Of a DNA stretch of 64,000 nt, positions 45,414 through 55,470 are shown piece after piece. The first letter of the stretch is position 1. Each line of letters begins with the position of its first letter. The DNA is taken from positions 34,896 through 98,895 of the forward strand of contig JAFLDO010000014.1 in assembly GCA_017302455.1 (NCBI GenBank), given 5' to 3'. A program made the position numbers and the translations under genes. The DNA comes from Accumulibacter sp. GTDB lineage: Bacteria; Pseudomonadota; Gammaproteobacteria; Burkholderiales; Rhodocyclaceae. Under the pieces are notes generated by a model. It ran no database searches. It saw only the letters and a program-made list of their open reading frames with translations, and was not told the origin of the DNA.

Positions 45414-46625
45414 CTACCGACCAGCGGCGGCCAATCCCGGCCTGACCAGACTCGCCGCTCGTTTGGCACGCTCGCGCGCTTGCGCCACGTCATCGCCGTT
45501 GGCGATGGCAACGCCCATACGGCGCTTGCGGAACGACTCCGGCTTGCCGAACAGCCGGAGATCGCTGCGCGGGACCGCCAGCGCGGCGGCGATGCCGTCG
45601 AAAACGATTCCGCTTGCGTCCAGGCCGCCGTAGATCACGGCCGAAGCCCCCGGCTCGCGCAGGCCAGTGTCGCACGGCAGCCCGAGGATGGCGCGCGCAT
45701 GCAGCTCGAACTCGGAGAAGCGCTGCGAACACAGCGTCACCAGCCCGGTGTCGTGCGGACGGGGGCTGACTTCCGAGAACCAGACCTGCTCGCCCTTGAT
45801 GAACAGCTCGACGCCGAAAACACCGCGTCCGCCAAGCTGGCCGGTAACCGCCGCGGCGATCTCGCGCGCCCGTGCCAGCGCCAGCGGCGCCATCGGCTGC
45901 GGTTGCCAGGATTCGACGTAATCGCCGGCAACCTGGATGTGACCTATCGGTTCGCAGAACGCCGTCTGGATGGCACCATCTTCACTGCGCGCACGCACGG
46001 TCAGCAGGGTGATTTCGTAGTCGAAGTCGATCACGCCTTCGACGATGATGCGTCCCTGATTGACGCGGCCACCGCTGGCAGCGTATTCCCAGGCCGGTGA
46101 CACGTCCCCGGCACCGTGCAGCATCGACTGCCCCTTGCCGGACGACGACATCACGGGCTTGACGATGCACGGGTAGCCAATGCCGCTGTCGATCGCCGCC
46201 CGCAGTTCGGGCAGCGAATCGGCAAAACGGTACGGCGAAGTGGGCAGGCCGAGCTGCTCGGCGGCCAGCCGGCGAATGCCTTCGCGGTTCATCGTCAGCC
46301 GGGCAGCGCGTGCCGTCGGGATGATCTCGGCGAGCCCTTCGGCTTCGACCTCGACCAGCGTGTCGGTAGCAATGGCCTCGATTTCCGGAACGATGATGTG
46401 TGGTTTTTCCTTGTCGATCAGCGCGCGCAAGGTCGCGCCGTTGGTCATATCGAGCACGTGCGCGCGGTGCGCAAGCTGCTGCCCGGGAGCGTTCGCGTAG
46501 CGGTCGACGGCGATCACCTCGACGCCCAAGCGCTGCAAGGCGATGATCACTTCCTTGCCGAGTTCGCCGGCACCGAGGAGCATGACGCGCAAGGCGCCGG
46601 GGGAAAGCGGAGTACCGATTCTCAT
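45414..46625 (-). CDS. purT: Formate-dependent phosphoribosylglycinamide formyltransferase
   Basis: 403-aa ATP-grasp enzyme making FGAR from GAR, formate and ATP, the folate-independent step 3 of purine synthesis. It opens with [20 protein letters not shown] and [24 protein letters not shown] [20 protein letters not shown]. It continues with [19 protein letters not shown] (ATP-grasp lysine and loop), [18 protein letters not shown] and the C-terminal [20 protein letters not shown]. Full length, no anomalies. It is transcribed convergently with nothing nearby; ATG 46625 follows GAGGATT at a short distance. Confidence 0.96.
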   Translation of the reverse strand: MRIGTPLSPGALRVMLLGAGELGKEVIIALQRLGVEVIAVDRYANAPGQQLAHRAHVLDMTNGATLRALIDKEKPHIIVPEIEAIATDTLVEVEAEGLAEIIPTARAARLTMNREGIRRLAAEQLGLPTSPYRFADSLPELRAAIDSGIGYPCIVKPVMSSSGKGQSMLHGAGDVSPAWEYAASGGRVNQGRIIVEGVIDFDYEITLLTVRARSEDGAIQTAFCEPIGHIQVAGDYVESWQPQPMAPLALARAREIAAAVTGQLGGRGVFGVELFIKGEQVWFSEVSPRPHDTGLVTLCSQRFSEFELHARAILGLPCDTGLREPGASAVIYGGLDASGIVFDGIAAALAVPRSDLRLFGKPESFRKRRMGVAIANGDDVAQARERAKRAASLVRPGLAAAGR

Positions 46626-46712
46626 GAGGATTTCCCTGACCTGAACACAAGGCCCAAGTCAGGGAATCTAGGCGCGACGCGCCGCGGCGTCAAGCGTCAA
46701 AGCGGCAGCCGC

Positions 46713-47726
46713 TCATTCGCACGGTGGCACAACGCCCTCGTGCGCCTTCGGGTTATAGCCGGCACCCTGGCCGACGATGGCCTGCGCTGCTGGTGCGGCC
46801 GCCGCCGTCATCGCCGCAGGCAGGGCCTTGGCCAGCTTTTCGCGCTGACGATCGAGGCATTCCTGATTCAAGGGAGCCTGTTGCGAACACGCGCCACTCT
46901 CGCTGAGAGCCGCCTTCACCTCCGGGACAGTGGCGTGATGCGCTGCCCACTTGAACTCGAGGAAGTAGGCGCTGGCGCACGCGACATCCGAATACTGGGC
47001 TGCGCAGGTGCCTTCGGCATCCTCATCGGTCACCCCGGGCGGATTGCACTTGACATAGCCGCAACTGCCGCGCACCCAGGCTGAAAGAGTCCGCAGCGGA
47101 TCGTCCTGCAAGCGGCTGATCTTCGACGGCAGATCCTTCGGCGAAATTGCCAGCCCGTCCGGACTCTTCAGCCACGTCAGGTTTTCTTTTTCCATGTTCT
47201 TCCAGAAGGCATCCTCCTTCATGGTCGACCAATCCCTGAGCAGGTAGGCGTAAAGTTTCTTCTGCTTGTCGGGGATGTCCGCGTTGTACACGGCGGCCGA
47301 CAGGTGGTGATGGTCGGTCAGGTAGAACTTCCCGCCCGGGCCTCGCACGAGGGGAACCCAGCGATTGTCCTCGAGCAGCCAGTCGTTGAGTTTGCCGTCC
47401 TTGGCCTTGCGCGTGATCTTGCCCGACTTGCACGCCGCTGCGCCCATTCCCACCGCCGACTGTGTTGGGTGGAGATCTTTCACGTCGATCCAGCACCCCT
47501 TCTTCTTCTTTTCTTTGAAGGTGACGATCTTGACCGGTGGAACGTCGGTCGCGTCACCGCTCGCGGCACTCATCCCCTCATCATAGTCAACAAGCTTGAC
47601 GACCCTGGTGTCCTTGCCACACTCGGGAATCCGCTTTTGCCAGTCATCCTTGCCACCGCTAGCGTTTGCCGTCGCCGCCAAGCCGGTCATCAGCAATCCT
47701 GATAGCATTATATTGAGCGTACGCAT
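46713..47726 (-). CDS. Exported ParB-like (ParBc_2) domain protein
   Basis: 337 aa. A signal peptide (LNIMLSGLLMTGLAATANAS) is followed by a domain with DVKDLHPTQSAVGMGAAACK, VPLVRGPGGKFYLTDHHHLS and AYLLRDWSTMKEDAFWKNM. The HHHLS block and the order of blocks are those of the putative ParB-like nuclease family PF08857. Eight or more cysteines, in CGYVKCNPPG, CAAQYSDVACA and elsewhere, suggest disulfides in the periplasm. A GGAGG box six bases before ATG 47726 supports the start. Activity is unknown; a DNA-partition role is unlikely for a secreted protein. Confidence 0.75.
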   Translation of the reverse strand: MRTLNIMLSGLLMTGLAATANASGGKDDWQKRIPECGKDTRVVKLVDYDEGMSAASGDATDVPPVKIVTFKEKKKKGCWIDVKDLHPTQSAVGMGAAACKSGKITRKAKDGKLNDWLLEDNRWVPLVRGPGGKFYLTDHHHLSAAVYNADIPDKQKKLYAYLLRDWSTMKEDAFWKNMEKENLTWLKSPDGLAISPKDLPSKISRLQDDPLRTLSAWVRGSCGYVKCNPPGVTDEDAEGTCAAQYSDVACASAYFLEFKWAAHHATVPEVKAALSESGACSQQAPLNQECLDRQREKLAKALPAAMTAAAAPAAQAIVGQGAGYNPKAHEGVVPPCE

Positions 47727-47985
47727 GCGTGTCCTCCTTGTCTACCAAAATGGGGAATGGAATTGATACGGATATGCAGTTCAACCGCATCGTCCCGAGT
47801 ATCCACAGCGTCGGCACAACAGTCAATCGAACATTCTTATGATGGCCGACCGAGATTGGTCACCGATGAGCAGTACACACACAGGCGCGCCGACTACGCG
47901 TCCTCGACAGCGATTCACTCATGCGGTCACTGGCATGCGTCAACCGCCACAGTCGAGGAACGACCGACACCAATGCGGTGGCGGT

Positions 47986-48756
47986 TCAACGATCGAGCAG
48001 CCCCTGTGTCTGGCGCGGCTTGGCAGGCGGAGTCTTCTCCATACGCACCGCTGGCGGCTGCGCCCGGTCCAGTTGGCCCGGCATGGGTAGCGGCACTGGC
48101 CGCCCCACCGGCGGCGGCATATAGGGACGGGGAAAGATGCCAGCGACCTGGCGCAGGTAGAAACTCACCGGTCGGGCGCGCGTCAGCACCCTGCCATCGC
48201 GGTCGACGATCGCTGCATCGAGCTGATAGCGCTGGTTGACTGGCGGCAACGCATCCCCCCAGAACTCCGGTGCTATCACGAACTCGGTGGCGGTGAAGCG
48301 CTGCCCGACCGACCGACCGTTGATGCTGACGGCAATCGAGTGGCCCTCTCCCAATTGCAGCGGGGGTTCCGGAGCGACCCGCACTTCAAAGAGCGCGGTG
48401 TTCGCGGCGACGCTACCTTCGTCTTCCGGGAAGACGATCGTGAAGCGCCGGTAGGCAGGCGCTGCCGCCGCTGGTTTGGCGGTTTCATGGGGCACGCTGA
48501 CCGCCGGGAGTGTCTTGCCGACAGGGATCGGTTCGATCACGTTGAGCGGGGACAGCGTTACCGGTGTAGCACCGGGCGCTGCCTTATCCGAGAAAACCGG
48601 GTTGCCACCGGCGCTGCGAGTGACGAAGACGTCTTGCTCGCCGGCGCCGACCTCAACGGATAGCAGCAGCCACGCCTGCACGACAAGCCCGACTCCCCTC
48701 ACCCTCCCGTTGCGCCACCAACCAAGCGGGCGAGTAGACCATTGACGTGTGCCCAC
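47986..48756 (-). CDS. DUF4124-like exported hypothetical protein
   Basis: About 256 aa. A hydrophobic export segment (GVGLVVQAWLLLSVEVGAGE) leads into QDVFVTRSAGGNPVFSDKAA, which resembles the DUF4124 N-terminal signature (a short exported motif with xxxGxxxFSD). A beta-rich region follows (RRFTIVFPEDEGSVAANTAL, LFEVRVAPEPPLQLGEGHSI), and a proline-rich tail ends at residues KPRQTQGLLDR. Start is uncertain: GTG 48756 is the first plausible codon before the export segment, and others occur a few codons later. The frame stays open to 49146, but that part is Arg-rich. It has no recognised function. Confidence 0.6.
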   Translation of the reverse strand: MGTRQWSTRPLGWWRNGRVRGVGLVVQAWLLLSVEVGAGEQDVFVTRSAGGNPVFSDKAAPGATPVTLSPLNVIEPIPVGKTLPAVSVPHETAKPAAAAPAYRRFTIVFPEDEGSVAANTALFEVRVAPEPPLQLGEGHSIAVSINGRSVGQRFTATEFVIAPEFWGDALPPVNQRYQLDAAIVDRDGRVLTRARPVSFYLRQVAGIFPRPYMPPPVGRPVPLPMPGQLDRAQPPAVRMEKTPPAKPRQTQGLLDR

Positions 48757-49285
48757 CTCGCTCGATCCTCTACCGAACCACCAAGGCAAGCGCCCTGAAA
48801 GCAACCCTCGGTCGGTTTCGCAGCCATTGACAGCCACCGCCGCCGGGTAGGGAGCGATCAACGGTCCGAGCAGCCACCGACCTGGCATTTCACGAAGCGA
48901 AGTTGCATTTGTCACGAAAGATCGGTGCCGGGAAGCGGGCGTTTCTGACGGGACCAGGGCGAGGATCCCGGCCGATTCCGGGCGTGCCGCCAGTACGTCG
49001 TGTCGGCGCCGTGCGTCGCCCGCAAGGAACCGGGCAGGCGTGCGTGGTCGGGGAAAACGTTGATCGGCGGAGCGAGCGACGGCAGCAGTCGGCATAGCGA
49101 CAACCTGCGGCTTGCCCCGCTTGCAGCACCGCTGCCTGCCGTACACCTCACGTTATCGGAACAAGTGCGCACAGCGAGGCGTCACGCGTGGGGGGAGCGA
49201 GCACACCTGGCGCGGACTTCGCGGGGATACCTGCCAGTCGGGGCATTGGTCACGGACGTCGTCGAGCAGCGGGCAAGCATGCCAG
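48757..49285. other. Region without a confident gene
   Basis: 529 bases between the DUF4124-like gene and the alpha/beta hydrolase. Frames on both strands are open, as is common in GC-rich DNA, but their residues are Arg/Pro/Ser-rich and lack recognisable motifs. The minus-strand frame continuous with the DUF4124-like gene could extend that protein, so this stretch may hold its true N-terminus. Confidence 0.4.
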
Positions 49286-50143
49286 CTACGCAAGCAGTGA
49301 ACGGAGTCTGGCCTCAAGCGGATCCAGAACCTCGGTGTCACCCCAGTACTGCGTGTGCGACATCGGATTCCAGCTCTTCAGGAGCCAACCCATGATCCCG
49401 CTGCCAGCGTTGACCGCATGATCGGTGACCACCCTGGCATATTCGTCGGACATGTCGGCCAACGGCCAGCCGAGGACGTCGTCCTGGTCATAATAATTGT
49501 GCCACTCGAAGTGCTCGTTGGGCCGGATCGGTACGATATCCTCCTTGGCATGAGCGGCGACAAAAATCGGGATGTTGCAGCCGGTGGTGATGAAGAGCCG
49601 GAACGACTTTCCCTGCAGGAAGGAAATCTCCTCGCCCGTCAGCGGTCTGCCACCGGTGATCTGCGCTTGAACGCGCCCGATGTCTTGCCAGATGCCGACC
49701 CGTGGAGGATTCCCCATCGCTGCCTGGTGTGCGTCCCAGAAATAGTTGGACGTCACCTGACATCCCAGAGACTGGGCAAGGATCAAGACGGGACCGCTCA
49801 TGGACATCGCCTCGCGGGCAAGCAATAGCTCGCGCGCAATCTTGATTTGCGCCTTTGCGTAATCGCTGCCTATCGGCTCCTTGCCGCTCTCGAGTCCCGC
49901 GGCGTCACCAAAACCAAACAACACGAACTTTCGCAGATCGTCCCACTTGACGCGGCTCGCCACCGACTTCCAGACGCGGTCCTCATTCGGCTGGAGGACG
50001 TCTTGATAGTAGACCTTGCCAACATGCAGGCTGCCGAACAACTGGCCCAGTCGATGACGCAGGTCACTGACGATCTGCGCGTTGTAGTCCTCCTCGGTGC
50101 GACCCATTCCGTGGACCGTGAGCAAAGCGGCCTTCTTCGGCAT
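49286..50143 (-). CDS. Alpha/beta-hydrolase-fold protein of unknown substrate
   Basis: 285-aa protein. It starts KKAALLTVHGMGRTEEDYNA, where HGMG is the oxyanion loop of alpha/beta hydrolases. The nucleophile elbow is VLILAQSLGCQVTSNYFWD (Ser 125), and a C-terminal VVTDHAVNAGSGIMGWLL could provide the His. No signal peptide. A strong AAAGGAG box seven bases before ATG 50143 marks the start. The family of cytoplasmic hydrolases with this N-terminus is uncharacterised. It is preceded by 740 bases without a confident gene. Confidence 0.75.
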   Translation of the reverse strand: MPKKAALLTVHGMGRTEEDYNAQIVSDLRHRLGQLFGSLHVGKVYYQDVLQPNEDRVWKSVASRVKWDDLRKFVLFGFGDAAGLESGKEPIGSDYAKAQIKIARELLLAREAMSMSGPVLILAQSLGCQVTSNYFWDAHQAAMGNPPRVGIWQDIGRVQAQITGGRPLTGEEISFLQGKSFRLFITTGCNIPIFVAAHAKEDIVPIRPNEHFEWHNYYDQDDVLGWPLADMSDEYARVVTDHAVNAGSGIMGWLLKSWNPMSHTQYWGDTEVLDPLEARLRSLLA

Positions 50144-50883
50144 GACAATCTCCTTTGCATGGCGATGATAAAGTAGGTATGGCTACTACGGTGCAGGGCA
50201 TGCGGCGCCCCGCGCGGGCAGGCCAGTCGTCTTGCGGTCTGCGGAAACAGCCGGGCGGATGCCGCCGGTTGACCACATCGCCCGGCAGACGTCTGCATCA
50301 TGATTGACTTGTGATCCAAAGCTTGCATCGCGGCAATGGAAGCTCGCCGACAAGTCGCCTGAAACCTGTCCCATGGCCGTTGTCTCCCGCGCCGAGAACG
50401 AAAGCTGCAGCCACGGGAACAACCGACCTGTGACGGCAAGAGGATAACACCCGGGGAATTGTACCCGACGGTAGTCCCCCGTCAAAACGACAGCTTGCGC
50501 GGCTTTGGCGTCGTCCACGCTGGACCCCCGCAGCCTGCCGGCTGCGCGTGGCTCGACCCCCAGCGTCGCATCTCGCGCAGCATCGTCTCGGTGAGTCAAG
50601 GTCCCGTCCTGCGCTTCCCGTACGCTGCGCGACCGATGCCGGGTGCGTCCGCGCTGTTAAGATACTGCCAACGCAGCAGCAAAGTAATCTCGCAGCCAAC
50701 GCCGGGGTACCCTCTCGGTCGCACTGTCGGGACCGTCGATCGCGCCCGTTCAGCTTACGGCGACTGCGCCCGCAAGCTGGACCGACAGGCCGCGCGTAGC
50801 TGAGCGCAGCAAACTGTGGCTGCACCTTGAAGCTGTGGAGAAACGACCACTGACCCGAAGCAACTCAGCGACGCGACAGGAAT
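50144..50883. other. 740-base gap between the hydrolase and mutS
   Basis: Divergent intergenic region unusually long for this window. Open frames exist on both strands, but they are Arg/Cys/Ser-rich and motif-free. It must contain the promoters for mutS (plus) and the hydrolase (minus). No hairpin, repeat or clear hexamer pair was recognised. Confidence 0.45.
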
Positions 50884-53481
50884 ATGCACACAAATCAAGA
50901 CGTAGCAAGAGGGCCAGAAGCAGCCCACACGCCAATGATGCAGCAGTACCTGCGTATCAAGGCGCAGCACCCAGACCTCCTCCTCTTCTACCGGATGGGC
51001 GACTTCTACGAGCTGTTCTTCGACGACGCAGAGAAAGCGTCGCGCCTGCTCGACATCACGCTAACGACGCGCGGTCAATCGGCCGGACAACCGATCAAGA
51101 TGGCCGGTGTGCCCTACCATGCGGTCGAGCAGTATCTGGCGAAACTGGTCAGGCTCGGCGAATCAGTAGTCATCTGTGAGCAGATCGGCGACCCGGCAAC
51201 CAGCAAGGGGCCGGTCGAGCGCGCCGTTGCCCGTATCGTTACACCCGGCACCCTGACCGACGCCGCACTGCTCGACGAGAAACGCGACACACTGCTGCTC
51301 GCCCTGTCTGTGACCAGACAGCTCGCCGGCCTGGCCTGGATCAACTTGGCGAGCGGCGATTTCCGTGTCTGTGAGGTGGCCCCGGGGAAACTCGCGGCCA
51401 CCCTCGAGCGCATTCGCCCGGCCGAGATCATCGTACCGGAAAGCCTGGTACCGAGTTTCGCGCCGGACGCCGTGCTGGCGCGGCGGCCCGACTGGCATTT
51501 CGACAGCGAAACCGCGCAGCGCGAACTCTGTGCGCATTTCGGCACCAGTTCGCTTGCCGGTTTCGGGACCGACGGCCTGCGGCCGGCGATCGCCGCTGCC
51601 GGCGCCCTGCTGCGCTATGCGCAGGCGACACAGGCACGCGCCCTCCCCCACCTGCAGGCGCTGATCGTCGAACGTGATGCCACTTTTCTCGGCATGGACA
51701 CGGCGACGCGCCGCAACCTCGAACTCACCGAAACGCTGCGCGGTCAGCCGGCGCCGACGCTCTACAGCCTGCTCGACAATTGCAGCACGGCGATGGGTTC
51801 GCGACTGCTGCGCCACGCCCTCCATCACCCGTGGCGCGACCCGGCAATCCCAAGCGCCCGTCATGCGGCAATTGCGATGCTCCTCGACGACGGTGGGTGC
51901 ACGCTGCGCGAGCTGCGGCAGAGCCTGCGTGGTCTTGCCGACATCGAACGGATCGCCGGTCGCATCGCACTATTTACAGCACGCCCACGCGACCTGTCCA
52001 GCCTGCGCGACAGCCTGCATCGTCTCGACCCACTGCGCGCGCCACTCGCCGCGACAGCGGCGCCGATGCTCGCGGAGTTGCATGCGCAGCTGACCACCCC
52101 CGCGCTCGCGCTCGACTTGCTGAGCCGTGCCATTCTGCCCGAACCCGCTGCCCTGATACGCGACGGCGGCGTCATCGCCGGCGGCTTCGACACCGAGTTC
52201 GACGAACTGCGTACGCTGAACGACAACTGCGGCGCCTATCTGCTTGCGATTGAGGCGCGCGAACGGGAACGCACGGGCATCGCCAATCTGAAGGTGGAGT
52301 ACAACCGCGTGCACGGCTTCTACATCGAGGTGACAAACGCCAACGCCACCAAGGTGCCGGACGACTATCGGCGCCGACAGACCCTCAAGAACGCTGAACG
52401 CTATCTGACTCCCGAGCTCAAGGCCTTCGAAGACAAGGCCTTGTCGGCACAGGAGCGCGCTCTGACGCGCGAAAAGCTGCTCTACGAAGGCGTCTTGACG
52501 AGCTTGCAGGCAGATCTACAGCAGTTGCAGACAATTGCGCACGCCGTGGCCTCGCTCGATCTGCTCGCCGGCTTCGCGGAGTCGGCGCGCCTGCGCAACT
52601 ACTGCCGACCCCTCTTTTCCTCGGAGCCGGGGCTGCTGATCGAGGGCGGGCGGCACCCGGTGGTAGAAGGCCAACTCGCCGGTGGAGAAACCTTCATCGC
52701 CAACGAAACTCGCCTCACCGACGAGCGTCGCCTGCTGCTGATCACCGGCCCGAACATGGGCGGCAAGTCGACCTACATGCGGCAGACCGCCCTGATCGCG
52801 CTACTCGCCCACGTCGGCAGCTATGTACCGGCGACGCGTGCAGTTCTCGGCCCCCTCGATCAGATCTTCACCCGCATCGGCGCAGCCGATGATCTCGCCG
52901 GCGGACGCTCGACCTTCATGGTCGAGATGACCGAGTCGGCGGCCATCCTGCATCACGCCACCGAACGCAGCCTGGTACTCATGGACGAAGTCGGACGCGG
53001 AACCTCGACCTTCGACGGGATGGCACTGGCTTTCGCCATCTGCCGCCACCTGATCGAAAAGAACCGCTGTCTGACGCTGTTTGCCACCCACTACTTCGAA
53101 CTGACACTGCTGGCCAACGAGTATGGAGAACTGGCGAACGTCCATCTGGATGCGGTCGAACATGGCCAGCGAATCGTCTTCTTGCACGCGGTCGAAGAAG
53201 GCCCGGCCAATCAGAGTTACGGAATCCAGGTCGCCGCACTCGCCGGCATTCCGTCGCCGGTGGTCAGGGCGGCGCGCCGCCAATTGCGCGAGTTCGAGCA
53301 ACGTGCGTCGATCAACCCTCTGCAACCGGATCTTTTCGCGACGGCACTGGCCAACGCCGCCGACGAGCGCGAGCTTCCGATCCACCCGGCTGTCGAGCGC
53401 CTGGCGTCGATCGATCCCGATCAACTGACGCCACGCGAGGCACTCGACGCCCTCTACGAGCTGAAGTCGCTACTCACGTGA
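50884..53481 (+). CDS. mutS: DNA mismatch repair protein MutS
   Basis: 865-aa mismatch-recognition ATPase. The N-terminal clamp motif is [20 protein letters not shown], with the FYE mismatch wedge. [17 protein letters not shown] and [20 protein letters not shown] are classic MutS blocks. The ATPase has Walker [30 protein letters not shown] [19 protein letters not shown], the [19 protein letters not shown] segment and [20 protein letters not shown]. Length is normal. It has AGGAAT just before ATG 50884. The stop overlaps the downstream phosphatase start (GTGA). Confidence 0.97.
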   Translation: MHTNQDVARGPEAAHTPMMQQYLRIKAQHPDLLLFYRMGDFYELFFDDAEKASRLLDITLTTRGQSAGQPIKMAGVPYHAVEQYLAKLVRLGESVVICEQIGDPATSKGPVERAVARIVTPGTLTDAALLDEKRDTLLLALSVTRQLAGLAWINLASGDFRVCEVAPGKLAATLERIRPAEIIVPESLVPSFAPDAVLARRPDWHFDSETAQRELCAHFGTSSLAGFGTDGLRPAIAAAGALLRYAQATQARALPHLQALIVERDATFLGMDTATRRNLELTETLRGQPAPTLYSLLDNCSTAMGSRLLRHALHHPWRDPAIPSARHAAIAMLLDDGGCTLRELRQSLRGLADIERIAGRIALFTARPRDLSSLRDSLHRLDPLRAPLAATAAPMLAELHAQLTTPALALDLLSRAILPEPAALIRDGGVIAGGFDTEFDELRTLNDNCGAYLLAIEARERERTGIANLKVEYNRVHGFYIEVTNANATKVPDDYRRRQTLKNAERYLTPELKAFEDKALSAQERALTREKLLYEGVLTSLQADLQQLQTIAHAVASLDLLAGFAESARLRNYCRPLFSSEPGLLIEGGRHPVVEGQLAGGETFIANETRLTDERRLLLITGPNMGGKSTYMRQTALIALLAHVGSYVPATRAVLGPLDQIFTRIGAADDLAGGRSTFMVEMTESAAILHHATERSLVLMDEVGRGTSTFDGMALAFAICRHLIEKNRCLTLFATHYFELTLLANEYGELANVHLDAVEHGQRIVFLHAVEEGPANQSYGIQVAALAGIPSPVVRAARRQLREFEQRASINPLQPDLFATALANAADERELPIHPAVERLASIDPDQLTPREALDALYELKSLLT

Positions 53482-54298
53482 CGCGCCTTCGCTGGATGAT
53501 CACAGCGCTGCTGTTGGCGATCGCGCTACTCCTTGCCCACCCTGTCGGGGCCGAAACATGGCGCTTCGCCGTGATCGGCGACACGCCGTACAACAGCTAC
53601 GAAGCGCGCGAGCTGGGGCCGATGCTCGAGGATGTTGCCGCCGCCCACGTCAGCTCCATCGTCCACGCCGGCGACTTCAAGGACAGCGGGGCGGTCTGCA
53701 GCGACGAACTCTTCGAAAATCGTCGGAGCCTTCTTGACGCCTCGCCAGCCCCCCTGATCTACGTCCCCGGCGACAACGAATGGGTCGACTGCCGCCGCCT
53801 GGGTACTGGGTTGGTATCGGTAGCGTGCCGAGCAACGAGTTTGTCGCCCGCAACCCGGTGCTCATCGACTGGCTCCGGCAGGGCTTTGCCGACGCCCGGC
53901 ACGAGCAGTCACTCGGAATCGTCATCGTCATGCAGGGCAACCCCGGCTTCAAGGAGCATGCCGCAGGCTTGACGCACGCTGGCTATCGGCAATTGCTTGC
54001 AGCGCTACGCCAGGAGACCCTGGACTTCTCCGGTCAGGTGTTGTTGGTGCATGGCGACACGCACCGGCAGCGTATCGACCAACCGCTTCGCCATCCGACA
54101 TCGCGTCTGCCAATTGCCAACTTCACCCGCCTCGAGACCTTTGGCTACCCGTTCATGGGGTGGGTGAAGGTCATCATCGACACCGACCATCCGCCGCTCT
54201 TTCGCTTCGAGATCTACCCGCACCAGCGCCATGGAACGCTCGCACGGCAGCAGTGCCTGTCGACACGCAACACGACAGGCTCTAGACTGGTACGCTAG
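53478..54298 (+). pseudogene. Frameshifted calcineurin-like metallophosphatase
   Basis: A secreted metallophosphatase broken into two frames. The first frame (GTG 53478 onward) gives a signal peptide and the motifs RFAVIGDTPYNSYEAREL, SIVHAGDFKDSGAVC and LIYVPGDNEWVDCRR, then loses sense. The second frame (visible from about 53800 to 54298) gives EFVARNPVLIDWLRQGFADA, IVIVMQGNPGFKEHA, VLLVHGDTHRQRIDQPLRHP and RLETFGYPFMGWVKVI. Between them the residues that normally connect these blocks in relatives are missing, so the lesion looks like an internal deletion leaving a frame change near 53800-53815. Overlap with the mutS stop shows ancestral coupling. An assembly error is possible. Confidence 0.78.
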
Positions 54299-54320
54299 AC
54301 GGCGTCGTGAGGACGGGACC

Positions 54321-55460
54321 ATGAAGCTCATCTCTTTTCTGTGCAGCACCTGGACCTTGCTGCTGCTTGGCCTGGGGCCTTTGACGTCGGCCGCCGGCGA
54401 AATCGTCATCGGCCAGATCGCCGCTTTCAGCGGCCCCCTGGCCCCGACCGGAAGCCACATGCGCGCCGGCGCGCAGCTCTGCTTTGACCCGGTAAACGCG
54501 GAGGGCGGAGTCCACGGCGCCACGCTTCGCCTGATCGCGAAGGACGACGGCTACAAGAGCGACGAGACCGTCCGTCTCGCCCGCGCCATGCTCAAGGAGT
54601 CGCAGCCACTGGCATTCATCGGTTTCGTCGGCACCGGCAACGTTGAAGCGATGCTCGAGCAGAAAGTCCTCAGCGAAGCCGGTATTCCCTTGATCGCCGT
54701 CCGTAGCGGCGCCGCGTCGCTGGTGCGCAGGAACGACCCATTTCTGTTCATCACCCGCGCCAGCTATGCTGAAGAGGTCGAGAAGATCACCGAGCAGTAC
54801 GTAACCACTGGCTACACGCGCTTCGCGATCCTTTTCCAGAACGATGCCTTCGGGCTCGACGTGCTGGCCAGCGCCGAACAGGCCATCACCAGAGCCGGCG
54901 GCTTTCTGGTCGCCAAAGGTTCCTACGCGAAGAACACGACCGAAGTCGAAGCCGCCGTCAAGACCATCGGGGCAGCCAAACCGCAGGCAGTGATCATGAT
55001 CGCCAACACGGCGGCCAGTGCTGAGTTCGTGAAACAGTCACGCGCCGCGGGTTACTTCGCGCAGTTCGTCGCGCTGTCGGTGACCGATGCCGCTCAGGTG
55101 GTCAGTCGGATCGGTGCGGACAAAGCAGAGGGACTGGTCCTCACGCAGGTCGTTCCCGATCCGAACAGTCGCGCCGTTCCCTTGATCCGGGAAGTTCAGG
55201 ACAACTTCGCAAAGTTCGCCCCGAAGGAAGTGACCGCCAATCACACCTTTGTCGAGGGCTACCTCGGCGCCAAGGTGCTGGTCGAAGCGCTGCGCCGTGC
55301 CGGTCCAAACCCGACACGCAAGAAGCTGCGCGACACCCTCGAGGCGATGAAGAACTACGACGCCGGCGGCGTCTTCATCACCTTCTCGGCCAACAGACAC
55401 GCAGGATCGCGCTTCGTCGACATCACCATCCTCAATCGCGCCGGCAAGTTGCTGCGTTAG
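54321..55460 (+). CDS. ABC transporter substrate-binding protein, branched-chain amino acid/amide type
   Basis: 379-aa periplasmic binding protein (type I fold, LivJ/UrtA-like). Signal peptide residues 1-25 (LCSTWTLLLLGLGPLTSAAG). The N-lobe starts EIVIGQIAAFSGPLAPTGSH, with NAEGGVHGATLRLIAKDDGY as the typical ligand-binding lead. AFIGFVGTGNVEAMLEQKVL, FAILFQNDAFGLDVLASAEQ and VEGYLGAKVLVEALRRAGPN follow. No permease or ATPase genes adjoin, so it is an orphan that may serve a remote transporter or a sensor. ATG 54321 has GAGGACGGG upstream. Confidence 0.9.
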   Translation: MKLISFLCSTWTLLLLGLGPLTSAAGEIVIGQIAAFSGPLAPTGSHMRAGAQLCFDPVNAEGGVHGATLRLIAKDDGYKSDETVRLARAMLKESQPLAFIGFVGTGNVEAMLEQKVLSEAGIPLIAVRSGAASLVRRNDPFLFITRASYAEEVEKITEQYVTTGYTRFAILFQNDAFGLDVLASAEQAITRAGGFLVAKGSYAKNTTEVEAAVKTIGAAKPQAVIMIANTAASAEFVKQSRAAGYFAQFVALSVTDAAQVVSRIGADKAEGLVLTQVVPDPNSRAVPLIREVQDNFAKFAPKEVTANHTFVEGYLGAKVLVEALRRAGPNPTRKKLRDTLEAMKNYDAGGVFITFSANRHAGSRFVDITILNRAGKLLR

Positions 55461-55470
55461 CGAGCGACGT

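Noticed and set aside
47839..48239. Small plus-strand frames near 47.8-48.2 kb
   Set aside because: They overlap the DUF4124-like gene or its leader and are Arg/Pro-rich with no motifs.
50298..50825. 175-codon minus-strand frame before mutS
   Set aside because: Cys/Arg-rich composition, no motif and no start signal; treated as non-coding gap.
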